A stretch of DNA of 64,000 bases from Bacteroidales bacterium (GTDB taxonomy: Bacteria > Bacteroidota > Bacteroidia > Bacteroidales > UBA932). Both the position numbers and the translations under genes were made by a program. The notes beneath the pieces were generated by a model. It saw only the letters and a list, made by a program, of their open reading frames with translations, made no database searches and was not told the origin of the DNA. This document shows, one piece after another, positions 26,702-35,326 of the stretch; position 1 is the first letter of the stretch; the number at the start of each line of letters is the position of its first letter. The stretch is from positions 1-64,000 of the forward strand of contig VSOK01000007.1 in NCBI GenBank assembly GCA_009774765.1, given 5' to 3'.

Positions 26702-26729
26702 AGGGAGCTTGGCAGAAGCTCCCTTTTTT
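26702..26729. terminator. Bidirectional rho-independent terminator
   Basis: A perfect 9-bp stem (AGGGAGCTT / AAGCTCCCT, 5-nt loop) has a T-run on the + strand and an A-rich flank giving T residues on the - strand. It lies between two convergent genes, the C1B peptidase and the MFS permease. Confidence 0.9.
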
Positions 26730-26745
26730 ATGATAATGTGCTTCT

Positions 26746-28026
26746 TTAAGCAAGTTTTTTATATGGTCCTTTGCCCGGATCCTTGAAGCAGATAAGGAAA
26801 AGGACTGCTATTACAGCCGCATAGCCTGCGAATACATACCAGGCTGCACTCCAGTCAGGTTGGGCGGCGTCGTATACAAAATGGTTGACGACAACCTGTG
26901 CCGTAAGGGTTCCGAGCGTTGCGCCTATACCGTTGGTCATCAGCATAAAGAGACCCTGTGCGCTTGATTTTATGTTGTCGTTTGAACGCTGCTCCACATA
27001 CAGTGCTCCCGAGATGTTGAAGAAGTCGAATGCTACTCCGTAGACAATCATGGAAAGGATGAACATCCATACTCCTGCTCCTGGATTTCCCAGTCCGAAA
27101 AGTCCGAATCGCAGAACCCACGCAAGCATTGAGATGAGCATGACTCTCTTGATGCCGAAAAATCTCATTGCCAAAGGTATCAGCAGAATGCCGAGAGTCT
27201 CCGACATCTGCGAAATCGATATAAGGGCATTTGCGTTCTGTGCACCCCAGGTGTCAGCATATTCAGGAAGCTCCTTGAAATGCGATATGAAAGGATTTGC
27301 AAATCCGTTGGTGATCTGGAGTGCCACTCCTATGAGCATGGAGAAGATGAAGAACGTCGCCATTCCGCGGTCTTTGAACATCGTGAATGCCTTTACTCCG
27401 AGTGCGTCCGCGATACTTTGTGATTCGCTCTTTCCTACAGGACATTTAGGCAGTGTGAAGCAGAAGGCCAGCATAATTACACCGAGTACTCCTGATACGA
27501 TGAACTGGTTGTATGTGTGCTGGAACTGTATTCCGTTGCCGTCTGTCATAAAGTTCACGAAAAGCATACTGCAGATGAAGCCCACTGTTCCGAATACCCT
27601 GATCGGAGGGAAATCCTTGACGGTATCAAATCCGTTCTTTGCCAGAATCTGGAATGCGACGGAGTTTGAAAGGGCGATGGTCGGCATATAGAATGCCACG
27701 CTGACTGCATACAAAGTGAAGAGTATACCGAATTCTGTCCCGCTGCCTGCCGTCATTCCATAGTATCCGGCCGCCAGCATAGCCGCTCCTGCCACACCGT
27801 GGCATATTCCCAGAAGTTTCTGGGCCGGAATGAACTTGTCTGCAACGATACCCATAATAGCAGGCATAAATATCGAGACTATACCCTGCATTGCATAAAA
27901 AAGACCTATCTTCGCTGCGAGACCTACCGATACAAGGTAGCTTCCCATAGAGGTAAGATAGGCTCCCCAGACTGCCCATTGGAAAAAGTTCATTATTATC
28001 AGCCTGAGTCTTATGGCCTTGTTCAT
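26746..28026 (-). CDS. MFS nucleoside permease-like transporter
   Basis: This 426-residue, 12-segment permease resembles the NupG/XapB nucleoside:H+ symporter family, with MNFFQWAVWGAYLTSMGSYL near the start. I place the start at 28026 (MNKAIRLRL), because an in-frame ATG at 28083 overlaps the -7 box and would add a non-hydrophobic 19-residue extension. It is transcribed away from the XylR-like regulator gene, with divergent promoters in a region of about 200 bp carrying palindromes. The regulator may therefore control it. Nucleosides are the family substrate; a sugar substrate is possible. Confidence 0.78.
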   Translation of the reverse strand: MNKAIRLRLIIMNFFQWAVWGAYLTSMGSYLVSVGLAAKIGLFYAMQGIVSIFMPAIMGIVADKFIPAQKLLGICHGVAGAAMLAAGYYGMTAGSGTEFGILFTLYAVSVAFYMPTIALSNSVAFQILAKNGFDTVKDFPPIRVFGTVGFICSMLFVNFMTDGNGIQFQHTYNQFIVSGVLGVIMLAFCFTLPKCPVGKSESQSIADALGVKAFTMFKDRGMATFFIFSMLIGVALQITNGFANPFISHFKELPEYADTWGAQNANALISISQMSETLGILLIPLAMRFFGIKRVMLISMLAWVLRFGLFGLGNPGAGVWMFILSMIVYGVAFDFFNISGALYVEQRSNDNIKSSAQGLFMLMTNGIGATLGTLTAQVVVNHFVYDAAQPDWSAAWYVFAGYAAVIAVLFLICFKDPGKGPYKKLA

Positions 28027-28080
28027 GATAATTGGTTTAATTGTTAATGTTATTATTTGATCCGTCTTCCGGATGGATGG

Positions 28081-28111
28081 CAAATATAGTCAAAGGTGAG
28101 AGCAAAATCAA
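28081..28111 (-). promoter_or_regulatory. Promoter of the MFS nucleoside permease-like gene
   Basis: On the - strand the -7 box TATATTTG (28081-28088) is preceded by a TTG at 28109-28111, about 20 bp away, the usual Bacteroidetes spacing. A nearby palindrome CAAACTTGTTTG (28112-28123) could be an operator. Confidence 0.6.
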
Positions 28112-28124
28112 CAAACTTGTTTGA

Positions 28125-28170
28125 TTGACTTTGCCGAACCGCATCCTATATTTGCGCATTAGCGCAAATA
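28125..28170 (+). promoter_or_regulatory. Promoter overlapped by a 22-bp palindrome (regulator gene)
   Basis: TTG at 28125-28127 and TATATTTG at 28147-28154, spaced 19 bp, form a well-placed Bacteroidetes promoter for the XylR-like regulator. A perfect inverted repeat at 28149-28170 (arms TATTTGCGC and GCGCAAATA, 4-nt spacer) covers the -7 box and the expected transcription start. This is the classic place for a repressor or autoregulatory site. Confidence 0.65.
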
Positions 28171-28217
28171 TACATCAAATTTTATTTTGATTGTACCTGG
28201 AGCAAGCGGATTCTTCT

Positions 28218-28225
28218 TATCTTTG
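28218..28225 (+). promoter_or_regulatory. Second -7 box directly before the regulator ATG
   Basis: TATCTTTG ends only 6 bp before the ATG at 28232. A transcript from this box would have almost no leader. It may be a second promoter giving a leaderless mRNA, or a chance match. Confidence 0.4.
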
Positions 28226-28231
28226 GGCATT

Positions 28232-29377
28232 ATGTTGAAAGTTATCTTGCTTATAGACTGTGCCAGCGAGTTTGACCGGAGGTTGCTTCGCGGTATGATG
28301 AGATACTCCAAGGAGAACGGTCCCTGGATGTTCTATCGCATGCCGTCGGACTTCAGCTGGGTGCGTGACAAGGAAAAGTGGATACTCGAATGGGCCAGGA
28401 CATGGAAGGCCGACGCTATAATAGGGAGGTGGGACGAGGTGAAGGTGAATCTCCTGAGCCGCCTGAACATCCCGATAGTCCTGCAGAACAACAAGACAAG
28501 GAGCGACGTATATTCCAATCTCACGGGAGACTATGACGGCACGGGCCGTCTTGCAGCCCGTTATTTCAAGAAGAAGCTTTTTATCGACTATGCGTTTTTC
28601 GGTGTCAGGAACATAATCTGGTCGGAAGAAAGATGTGGCGGTTTTCAGGACGAGGTGTCGAAAATGGGAGGAAAATTCTATTCCTATAAGGTGGGTCCGT
28701 CAGACTCCTATGACAGGGATGATGTCCTGGAATGGCTGCGAAGCCTTCCGAAGCCTGTGGCCTTGTTCTGTTGCGACGACGCCCACGCCTTGGTCATTAC
28801 GGAGATATGCAGGATGGCCGGGATACGTATACCTGAGGATGTTTCTCTGCTCGGGGTGGACAATGACGAATTGCTGTGCGGCATATCGGACCCTCCGATA
28901 TCGTCCATAAAGCTGGATGTGGAACAGGGCGGATATATGACTTGCAAGCAGCTTCATGAAATGGTACGAAGAAATGAACATACGCCTTTCAATGTTGTCG
29001 TAAACCCCATAGGTGTAGTGGAAAGGGAATCCACCAAGCATTATGACATCTCTGACCCCTATGTCGAGAAGCTTGTCAGATATATAGATGACAATTATAA
29101 TTCTGACATTTCAATGGAGTCGTTGTTCGGCATGGTGCCTCTTTCAAGGAGGTGTATGGAAATGAGGTTCAAGAAGGCCATGGGAATCACCATATATCAG
29201 TATATAATATCTGACAGGATAGAATACTTTTCTCATCTGCTTCTCACCACGGACCGTCCCGTATCCGATATCGCGTACGAGGCGGGCTTCAGGGACTGCA
29301 TAAATATCTCAAGAGTCTTCAGGAAGTATAAAGGTTGTTCCCCGATGGAATATAGAAGCAATAATTGCGTTTTTTGA
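28232..29377 (+). CDS. XylR-like transcription regulator (PBP1 + AraC domains)
   Basis: This is a 381-residue cytoplasmic regulator with an N-terminal sugar-binding domain of the LacI/PBP1 kind (LLIDCASEFDRRLLRGMMRYS) and a C-terminal AraC helix-turn-helix pair (DISMESLFGMVPLSRRCMEM onward). E. coli XylR has this architecture and is activated by D-xylose. Start 28232 matches the family N-terminus; an in-frame TTG at 28187 lies inside the promoter region. It diverges from an MFS permease gene and lies 92 bp upstream of the GlcNAc-directed operon. No HTCS or sigma/anti-sigma pair serves that PUL here, so this protein is the likely controller. The effector is unknown. Confidence 0.88.
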   Translation: MLKVILLIDCASEFDRRLLRGMMRYSKENGPWMFYRMPSDFSWVRDKEKWILEWARTWKADAIIGRWDEVKVNLLSRLNIPIVLQNNKTRSDVYSNLTGDYDGTGRLAARYFKKKLFIDYAFFGVRNIIWSEERCGGFQDEVSKMGGKFYSYKVGPSDSYDRDDVLEWLRSLPKPVALFCCDDAHALVITEICRMAGIRIPEDVSLLGVDNDELLCGISDPPISSIKLDVEQGGYMTCKQLHEMVRRNEHTPFNVVVNPIGVVERESTKHYDISDPYVEKLVRYIDDNYNSDISMESLFGMVPLSRRCMEMRFKKAMGITIYQYIISDRIEYFSHLLLTTDRPVSDIAYEAGFRDCINISRVFRKYKGCSPMEYRSNNCVF

Positions 29378-29422
29378 ATATTGAATTTCGTTATTTTCCG
29401 CTAAAAGTATAATAGGCCTGTA

Positions 29423-29430
29423 TATCTTTG
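29423..29430 (+). promoter_or_regulatory. -7 promoter box of the GlcNAc operon
   Basis: TATCTTTG lies about 39 bp before the permease ATG at 29470. No TTG is visible at the proper distance upstream, which suggests activator dependence. Confidence 0.55.
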
Positions 29431-29469
29431 CAAGACAACAACGATAACCACATAAATACACGGTCTTGT

Positions 29470-30732
29470 ATGGGAAATAAGCGTCAATATTATATGTCCC
29501 TCGGGATGCTGGGGTGCCTGTTCTTCATTTTCGGTCTCGTCTCATGGGTAAACTCGATTCTGGTCCCTTATTTTAAGGTGGCCTGTGAACTGAAAAGCGG
29601 GGTGCAGACCTATCTCGTGACATTTTCATTCTATATAGCATACCTTGTGATGACAATTCCGGCTTCTTTCCTGCTCAGGAAAGTCGGCTATAAGCGAGGT
29701 ACGCTCATCGGGCTGTGGGTCATGGCGGCGGGAGCCCTGATGTTCTGGCCGGCCGCGCTCACGAGGACTTACGGTTTCTTTCTGTTGGCCCTGTTTACTA
29801 TCGGTACCGCCCTTGCCATACTCCAGTCGGTGGCGAATCCGTTCGTGACCATCATCGGTCCCCATGAAAGCGCGGCAAAGCGTATAAGCGTCATGGGTAT
29901 CTGCAACAAGTTCGCAGGCATCATAGCCCCTCTCCTCTTCGCGGCCCTCGTGATACGTCCGGAGGACAAGGCAATCATGGAGCAGGTGGAAGCCGGCCTT
30001 CTTGCCGGGGCCGCAAAGGACATGGCATTGGATGAAATGATAAGGGGAGTGATTGTCCCTTATGCAATACTTTCCGTCATACTGTTCGTGTTCGGGATAC
30101 TTTTCTACAAGTCTCCGATCAGGGACATAAATCCGGATATGGACAACCGCACGGCCGAAACAGGGGAGGCAAGGAAATCCGTGTGGCGTTATCCGTATCT
30201 TGTGCTTGGAGTGATCGCGCTGTTCGCCCATCTCGGAAGTCAGCAGATATCGGTCAGCACTATAATAGGTTATGCACAGGGCATGGGCATGAGCCTTGAG
30301 GCTGCAAAGGTGTTCCCGTCCTATACTCTGATATGCATATTGTCGGGATATCTTCTGGGAGTCATCGTGATCCCGAAGCATATCACCCAGCAGAAAGCCC
30401 TTGTCGTCTGCACTGTCACGGGACTTATACTTTCCGTGCTTGTCTTCGTGCTTCCCCAGGAGGCTTCCATCTGGAGCCTTGTCCTGCTTGGCATACCCAA
30501 CTCTCTGATATATGCCGGGATATGGCCTCTCGCGATAAGGGGGCTTGGCAAATGGACGAGCATGGGGTCCTCGCTCCTTGTGATGGCCCTGTGCGGGAAT
30601 GCAGTGCTGTCGCTCCTCTACGGCTATGTATCCGACCATATCGGCCTTCAGTCCTCCTACTGGCTTCTGATACCTTGCTTTGTCTATATGGTGTTTTATG
30701 CAACTTACGGTTTCAAGATAGAAAAATGGTAA
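29470..30732 (+). CDS. MFS permease, glucose/galactose/GlcNAc type
   Basis: This 420-residue, 12-segment permease of the FucP/GluP branch has the SWVNSILVPYFKVACEL opening segment and the SVANPFVTIIGP signature. ATG 29470 is chosen because an in-frame TTG at 29428 lies inside the -7 box. The last 7 bases overlap nagA, and nagB follows, so GlcNAc or a related amino sugar is the likely cargo, as for NagP-type permeases. Because such carriers do not phosphorylate their substrate, a separate GlcNAc kinase would be required; none is found in this window. Confidence 0.85.
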   Translation: MGNKRQYYMSLGMLGCLFFIFGLVSWVNSILVPYFKVACELKSGVQTYLVTFSFYIAYLVMTIPASFLLRKVGYKRGTLIGLWVMAAGALMFWPAALTRTYGFFLLALFTIGTALAILQSVANPFVTIIGPHESAAKRISVMGICNKFAGIIAPLLFAALVIRPEDKAIMEQVEAGLLAGAAKDMALDEMIRGVIVPYAILSVILFVFGILFYKSPIRDINPDMDNRTAETGEARKSVWRYPYLVLGVIALFAHLGSQQISVSTIIGYAQGMGMSLEAAKVFPSYTLICILSGYLLGVIVIPKHITQQKALVVCTVTGLILSVLVFVLPQEASIWSLVLLGIPNSLIYAGIWPLAIRGLGKWTSMGSSLLVMALCGNAVLSLLYGYVSDHIGLQSSYWLLIPCFVYMVFYATYGFKIEKW

Positions 30733-31889
30733 CATCTATTGTAAACGGGAAAATCATTTTGCCCGACGGGATATGTTCCGGAGTCCTTGTAATGGACGGG
30801 GGAACTATAAAGGGGGTCGTTGACAATGTTCCTCCAGGTTCGGAGGTCATAGATGCCGAAGGCGACTATGTCAGTCCCGGCTTTATCGACATGCACACTC
30901 ATGGGGCCGGAGGCGCCGATTTCATGGACGGTACGGTCGGGGCCTATCTGACTGCTGCCAGGACACATGCCATGCACGGGACCACCCTCCTGTACCCCAC
31001 GACCCTTACGAGCACGGACGAGGACCTGTATGACTCCTTTGAGACATACAGGAAAGCCGTGGCGGAGAACCGTGACGGTGCCGCTTTCGGAGGGATGCAC
31101 CTTGAAGGGCCTTATTTCAGTCCGCTGTTTGCCGGAGCGCAGGACCCGCGCTGGCTGAGATGCCCGAAGCGTGAGGAATATATGGAAATCCTGGAGCGTT
31201 GTCCGGACCTGGCAAGGTGGAGCTTCGCTCCGGAACTTGACGGAGCTTCCGAGTTCGCGGCGGAACTGATGAAAAGGGGTATTGTGGCGTCCATCGGGCA
31301 CACCAATGCCACTTTCGGTGAATGTGACGCCGCCTTCAGGGCAGGGGCGAGGCTTATGACGCATTTCTATTCCTGCATGAGTACGGTCTCGCGCCGCAAT
31401 GCCTTCCGGTTTGCCGGTACGGTTGAATACGGATATTGGCAGGACGGTATGGACGTGGAAATCATCGCGGACGGGATTCATGTTCCGGAAGACCTCCTGA
31501 AACTCCTTCTCAAGATAAAAGGTGTCGGAAAGGTATCATTGGTCACAGACTCTATGAGAGCCGCAGGTATGCCTGAGGGTAAAAGCATCCTCGGCGGTCT
31601 GGCCGGAGGACAGGAAGTGATAGTTGAGGACGGGGTGGCCAAACTGATGGACAGGAGCGCGTTTGCCGGAAGCGTGGCCACTGCTGACCGTCTGGTGTCG
31701 ACTATGGTGAAAACCGCAGGATGCGGCATATCGGATGCGGTCCGCATGCTCACGGCCAATCCCGCCGGTGTTATGGGAGTCTTGGACCGGAAAGGGACCA
31801 TCGCCCCGGGCAAGGATGCGGATGTCGTGATATTCGATGAAGACATAAATGTCAGGAGGACAATAATCAACGGAAACATAATTTATTGA
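30726..31889 (+). CDS. nagA: N-acetylglucosamine-6-phosphate deacetylase
   Basis: This 387-residue amidohydrolase removes acetate from GlcNAc-6-P to give glucosamine-6-P. It shows DMHTHGAGGADF (metal-binding HxH), HLEGPYFSP (catalytic-site Glu), the conserved His residues in SIGHTNATFGEC and LMTHFYSCMS, and the catalytic Asp in VTDSM. The start at 30726 overlaps the permease stop by 7 bases. The frame is open far upstream to 30333 inside the permease gene, but that part is only a shadow of the permease coding sequence. Length and gene order support the call. Confidence 0.94.
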   Translation: MVTSIVNGKIILPDGICSGVLVMDGGTIKGVVDNVPPGSEVIDAEGDYVSPGFIDMHTHGAGGADFMDGTVGAYLTAARTHAMHGTTLLYPTTLTSTDEDLYDSFETYRKAVAENRDGAAFGGMHLEGPYFSPLFAGAQDPRWLRCPKREEYMEILERCPDLARWSFAPELDGASEFAAELMKRGIVASIGHTNATFGECDAAFRAGARLMTHFYSCMSTVSRRNAFRFAGTVEYGYWQDGMDVEIIADGIHVPEDLLKLLLKIKGVGKVSLVTDSMRAAGMPEGKSILGGLAGGQEVIVEDGVAKLMDRSAFAGSVATADRLVSTMVKTAGCGISDAVRMLTANPAGVMGVLDRKGTIAPGKDADVVIFDEDINVRRTIINGNIIY

Positions 31890-31894
31890 GAAAT

Positions 31895-32659
31895 ATGCTT
31901 ATAAGAAATTTCAAGGCAGACCTTCTGGATGTCAGGGTATATGATACCCGCCTGAATATGGGAAAGGCGGCTGCCGATGATGTGGCGGCGTGCATAAAGA
32001 GGCTTCTTTCTGTCAAGGATGACATTTATATGATATTTGCGGCAGCACCGTCGCAGAATGAATTCCTGTCGGCCTTTGCGGATAATGATGGGATAGAATG
32101 GAGCAGGATACATGCACTCCACATGGATGAATATGTGAATCTTCCTTCAGATGCCCCGCAGGGGTTCGGGAACTTCCTCCGTTCAGCCATTTTTGACAAG
32201 GTGCCTTTCGCGAGCGTGGACTATATCGGCTCCGATGCGGCTCCGGAAGAGGCTTGCAGAAGATATACGGAGATTTTGGACTCCGTGACGGTGGATATCG
32301 TGTGTATGGGAATCGGGGAGAACGGACATATCGCATTCAATGACCCCCATGTGGCCGACTTCAATGATCCCCTTAAGGTCAAGAAGGTGGACCTGGATGA
32401 GAAATGCAGGCTTCAGCAGGTGCATGACGGATGTTTCGGAGACATCTCCGAGGTTCCGGAATACGCGATAACCCTGACTGTCCCTGCTATGTGTGCCGCG
32501 GATAACCTTTTCTGCATCGTCCCGGCCTCCACGAAGGCAAATGCCGTCAAGGAGACGGTCTGCGGGCCCGTATCCGAAACCTGCCCAGCCTCCATCCTCA
32601 GGACGCATAGCAATGCGGTCCTCTATACCGATGCGGACAGTTCAAGATATCTAATTTAA
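31895..32659 (+). CDS. nagB: Glucosamine-6-phosphate deaminase
   Basis: This 254-residue NagB/6-phosphogluconolactonase-family enzyme converts glucosamine-6-P to fructose-6-P and ammonia. It has LHMDEYVNLP and the hallmark MGIGENGHIAFNDP. The start is ATG 31895, six bases after the nagA stop; a TTG at 31886 is also in frame. Together with NagA it brings GlcNAc-6-P into glycolysis. Confidence 0.92.
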   Translation: MLIRNFKADLLDVRVYDTRLNMGKAAADDVAACIKRLLSVKDDIYMIFAAAPSQNEFLSAFADNDGIEWSRIHALHMDEYVNLPSDAPQGFGNFLRSAIFDKVPFASVDYIGSDAAPEEACRRYTEILDSVTVDIVCMGIGENGHIAFNDPHVADFNDPLKVKKVDLDEKCRLQQVHDGCFGDISEVPEYAITLTVPAMCAADNLFCIVPASTKANAVKETVCGPVSETCPASILRTHSNAVLYTDADSSRYLI

Positions 32660-32664
32660 ATGCT

Positions 32665-34191
32665 ATGGGACCGTATTGTAAAATTGTCGGGCTATTGCTC
32701 TTTTTGACTGTCTTTCTGGAGTCGCAGGCCAAAGATTTTGCAGTCAAGGCTGCATATCTGGATTTTCGCACCCAGGTGATGACACTTCACGCAATGAAAG
32801 GATTTGCGGATGATGTCGCGACACGAGGGCTTAACGCCATTGTCTTGGAGTACGAGGCTACATTCCCGTTTCAGGAGAACCTTACCCTGAGAAACCGTTA
32901 TGCCTTTTCTGAGGCGGAAATAAGGGAATTCATTGACTACTGTTCCGGGATTGGAGTGGAGGTTATTCCTCTTCAGAACTGTTTCGGGCATGCGGAGTAC
33001 ATCCTCAGGCATGAACGATATGCTTCTCTGAAAGAAAACCGCAAGGACTGCTCGCAGGTATGCCCTATGAAGATAGAGGAGGCGACGAAGGTCTTCAGGA
33101 GCATTTTTGGCGAGGTGGCCGCCATGCACCCTTCCATGTATATCCATATAGGTTGTGACGAGACCAGACTCTTGGGGCATTGTGCGAAGTGCAGGGAAGT
33201 GGTCAGGACATCAGGGATATCCAAACTTTATGTTGATTATGTCACAAGTATGTGCAATATTGTAACTGAACTTGGAAAAACTCCCATGATATGGGCTGAC
33301 ATAATACTCAAACATCCGGAAGCCCTTTCCTCATTACCTGACAATGTGGTAATCGTGGACTGGAACTATGGATGGAAGCCGGACCATTTCGGCAAGATGG
33401 AAAACATAGAAAAGTCCGGACATCCTGTCTGGGGCGCAAGTTCCCTTCGTTCACATCCGGATAATCTCTATCTGATACAATGGAGGAAGCATCTTGACAA
33501 CATTTTCGATTATTCTGACTATGCTGCGAGTCATGGTTTCCAAGGATTTATAAACACTTCGTGGTCCACGTCGGGAACATACGGGTACATCTATGATGAC
33601 CGCGAAGAGGTCGTTGATATGCAGCCGGTCAGGGAGGTCTATCCTCAAAATGGTTTTGATATGCTTGACGAGGCGTATGCTTCTGCCATCTCCGGGAAGC
33701 ATAAGGATCCGGAAATGTTCTTGGATGATTATTGCCGTATTCGTCTCGGTTTGGCCAGAGCGGAAGATATCGCTTCAGTAAAAGCATATTTCAACATGAA
33801 ACAAGCTCCTGTCTATGCACTTGGCGGATGTCCGGACAGTATCCGAGGAGAGTTGGACAAATGTCTTGAAGTCCGGAGATGTTTCATGGAAGTGGTGTTC
33901 CCGCCACAGGCCAAGGCAATTGCGGAGCATCTTGAACTTATGCTGGATATACGTATAAACTATTTGAAGTTCAAACTGGTCGAGGCCAATGTGGAGTCGG
34001 ATTTGTTCACTATGGACACTCTCGGGCCTTTGCTTGACGAATTGCGTTTGACTGTCTCGGAGTGCGAGAAGTTGAGGAAAAGATTTTTTGTGCTTCACAA
34101 TGGATATCTGAAAGACCCTCGGAAGGCATTCGATGAATGGACTTATTACGGAAAGATGAAAAACCTGATATCCACACTCGGGAATATGTAA
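32665..34191 (+). CDS. GH20-like beta-N-acetylhexosaminidase
   Basis: This is a 508-residue exported protein (signal peptide ending LESQA, residue 22). It has a TIM barrel carrying the GH20 catalytic pair Asp166-Glu167 in HIGCDET, plus the preceding IPLQNCFGHAEY segment and a later WADIILKHP. GH20 enzymes release terminal GlcNAc or GalNAc with help of the substrate's own acetamido group. The usual N-terminal GH20b domain is missing, so the barrel starts right after the signal. The gene starts 5 bp after nagB, tying glycan cleavage to GlcNAc catabolism. Confidence 0.82.
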   Translation: MGPYCKIVGLLLFLTVFLESQAKDFAVKAAYLDFRTQVMTLHAMKGFADDVATRGLNAIVLEYEATFPFQENLTLRNRYAFSEAEIREFIDYCSGIGVEVIPLQNCFGHAEYILRHERYASLKENRKDCSQVCPMKIEEATKVFRSIFGEVAAMHPSMYIHIGCDETRLLGHCAKCREVVRTSGISKLYVDYVTSMCNIVTELGKTPMIWADIILKHPEALSSLPDNVVIVDWNYGWKPDHFGKMENIEKSGHPVWGASSLRSHPDNLYLIQWRKHLDNIFDYSDYAASHGFQGFINTSWSTSGTYGYIYDDREEVVDMQPVREVYPQNGFDMLDEAYASAISGKHKDPEMFLDDYCRIRLGLARAEDIASVKAYFNMKQAPVYALGGCPDSIRGELDKCLEVRRCFMEVVFPPQAKAIAEHLELMLDIRINYLKFKLVEANVESDLFTMDTLGPLLDELRLTVSECEKLRKRFFVLHNGYLKDPRKAFDEWTYYGKMKNLISTLGNM

Positions 34192-34211
34192 CAACCAATC
34201 AATACACTGAA

Positions 34212-35315
34212 ATGAATAACTTGAATAATCTTAAAATGTTGAGCCTGCTTTTGTCCGCATGTTTTGCGACTGCGTCCTGTGTCTCCGACAAGGTGGAAAT
34301 GGGACCTACTATCGACGAGATAGATATCATTGAAAAGGACCATACTGATGATTCGCCTGAAATCGGATATGAAGAATGTCTTGGGCTGGCCCAAGTGACG
34401 GAGCTTATGGCTCAGAAAGCCATTGCATATACCGAGGCTTCACAGAATACGGACAAGACTCTTCTGAACTGCGTCTATGTCTATGCTCCTACTGTGGAGA
34501 AATATAAGGATGCTCCGGAGAAACTTGCTGCAAGGATATCCCTGCTCGGATTCAAGGGGGTGTATCTTAGTCCTGGAGGGAAAAGGCTGACTACTGCCGA
34601 CAATTGGCTGAGGACCTTCATCTCCACATGCAGTGACCTTGCAATGGAAGTATATGCGACATATTATGAGGATCCTACGGTCTTTGTAAGCGAAGCTGCG
34701 GCTGACGATTGTCTGAACAAAGTGATGCTCTATAACAGGAGTGTCACCTACAAGGAACGCTTTGCAGGAATTTCCGCAGACCTTGAACCTCATACGATAA
34801 AGAAGGATATCGGGTTGGGATGGATATGGAACACCAATGAGCATAATGGTATCGGCGGGCAGAATGACAATCTTTTGAAAGTCACGATTGACAGGCTTCG
34901 CTATGCCGGCAAGAAACTACATCCGGCCGGACTGAAACTGCATGAAGCTATCTGGTGTCATTATCAGGAAATGTATGAAGACGGTAAAGTCTCCCATGGT
35001 GATATCGGTCATTTCGTGAATGTGTGTGATTGGGTGTCACTTATGGCATATCGCAGCACCACTGACAGGGTATGGGATATAAGCACGCCGAGTATGGACG
35101 CATGCGAAAAGGCAAAGGCGATAAACATCTGCGTGAAGACGGCCACGAACGACGAGGCCTCTACCACGCTCCAGCCTAACGGGTGGAAAGCCCTGCTTGA
35201 TACAATGGCTGAATTGAAAAGGAGAGGGATGGAATATGAGTGCTTCAACGGATTGGACATGTTTACATATGAAGCTCTTGAGACTATGTGGGAGTGGATT
35301 AATGACAAGAACTAA
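34212..35315 (+). CDS. GH18-like lipoprotein (divergent)
   Basis: This is a 367-residue lipoprotein (Cys23 in ATASC). The start at 34212 gives the signal peptide; an in-frame ATG at 34137 lies within the GH20 gene. The body looks like a TIM barrel. GISADLEPH resembles the end of the GH18 catalytic DxxDxDxE motif, with Asp and Glu at the right spacing. WVSLMAYRS resembles the GH18 M-x-Y-D strand, although the final Asp is replaced. It may be an endo-beta-N-acetylglucosaminidase or chitinase relative, or a binding protein derived from one. Its place between GH20 and susC fits the release of GlcNAc-containing oligosaccharides. Confidence 0.6.
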   Translation: MNNLNNLKMLSLLLSACFATASCVSDKVEMGPTIDEIDIIEKDHTDDSPEIGYEECLGLAQVTELMAQKAIAYTEASQNTDKTLLNCVYVYAPTVEKYKDAPEKLAARISLLGFKGVYLSPGGKRLTTADNWLRTFISTCSDLAMEVYATYYEDPTVFVSEAAADDCLNKVMLYNRSVTYKERFAGISADLEPHTIKKDIGLGWIWNTNEHNGIGGQNDNLLKVTIDRLRYAGKKLHPAGLKLHEAIWCHYQEMYEDGKVSHGDIGHFVNVCDWVSLMAYRSTTDRVWDISTPSMDACEKAKAINICVKTATNDEASTTLQPNGWKALLDTMAELKRRGMEYECFNGLDMFTYEALETMWEWINDKN

Positions 35316-35326
35316 ACAGTGCTGAA

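Noticed and set aside
30333..30725. Long upstream extension of nagA inside the permease gene
   Set aside because: The extension is out of phase with the permease and resembles no NagA. The family N-terminus begins at 30726.
29626..30735. 369-codon open frame on the - strand
   Set aside because: It is antisense to the MFS permease gene and His/Arg-rich as expected for a shadow frame. No start context or family resemblance.
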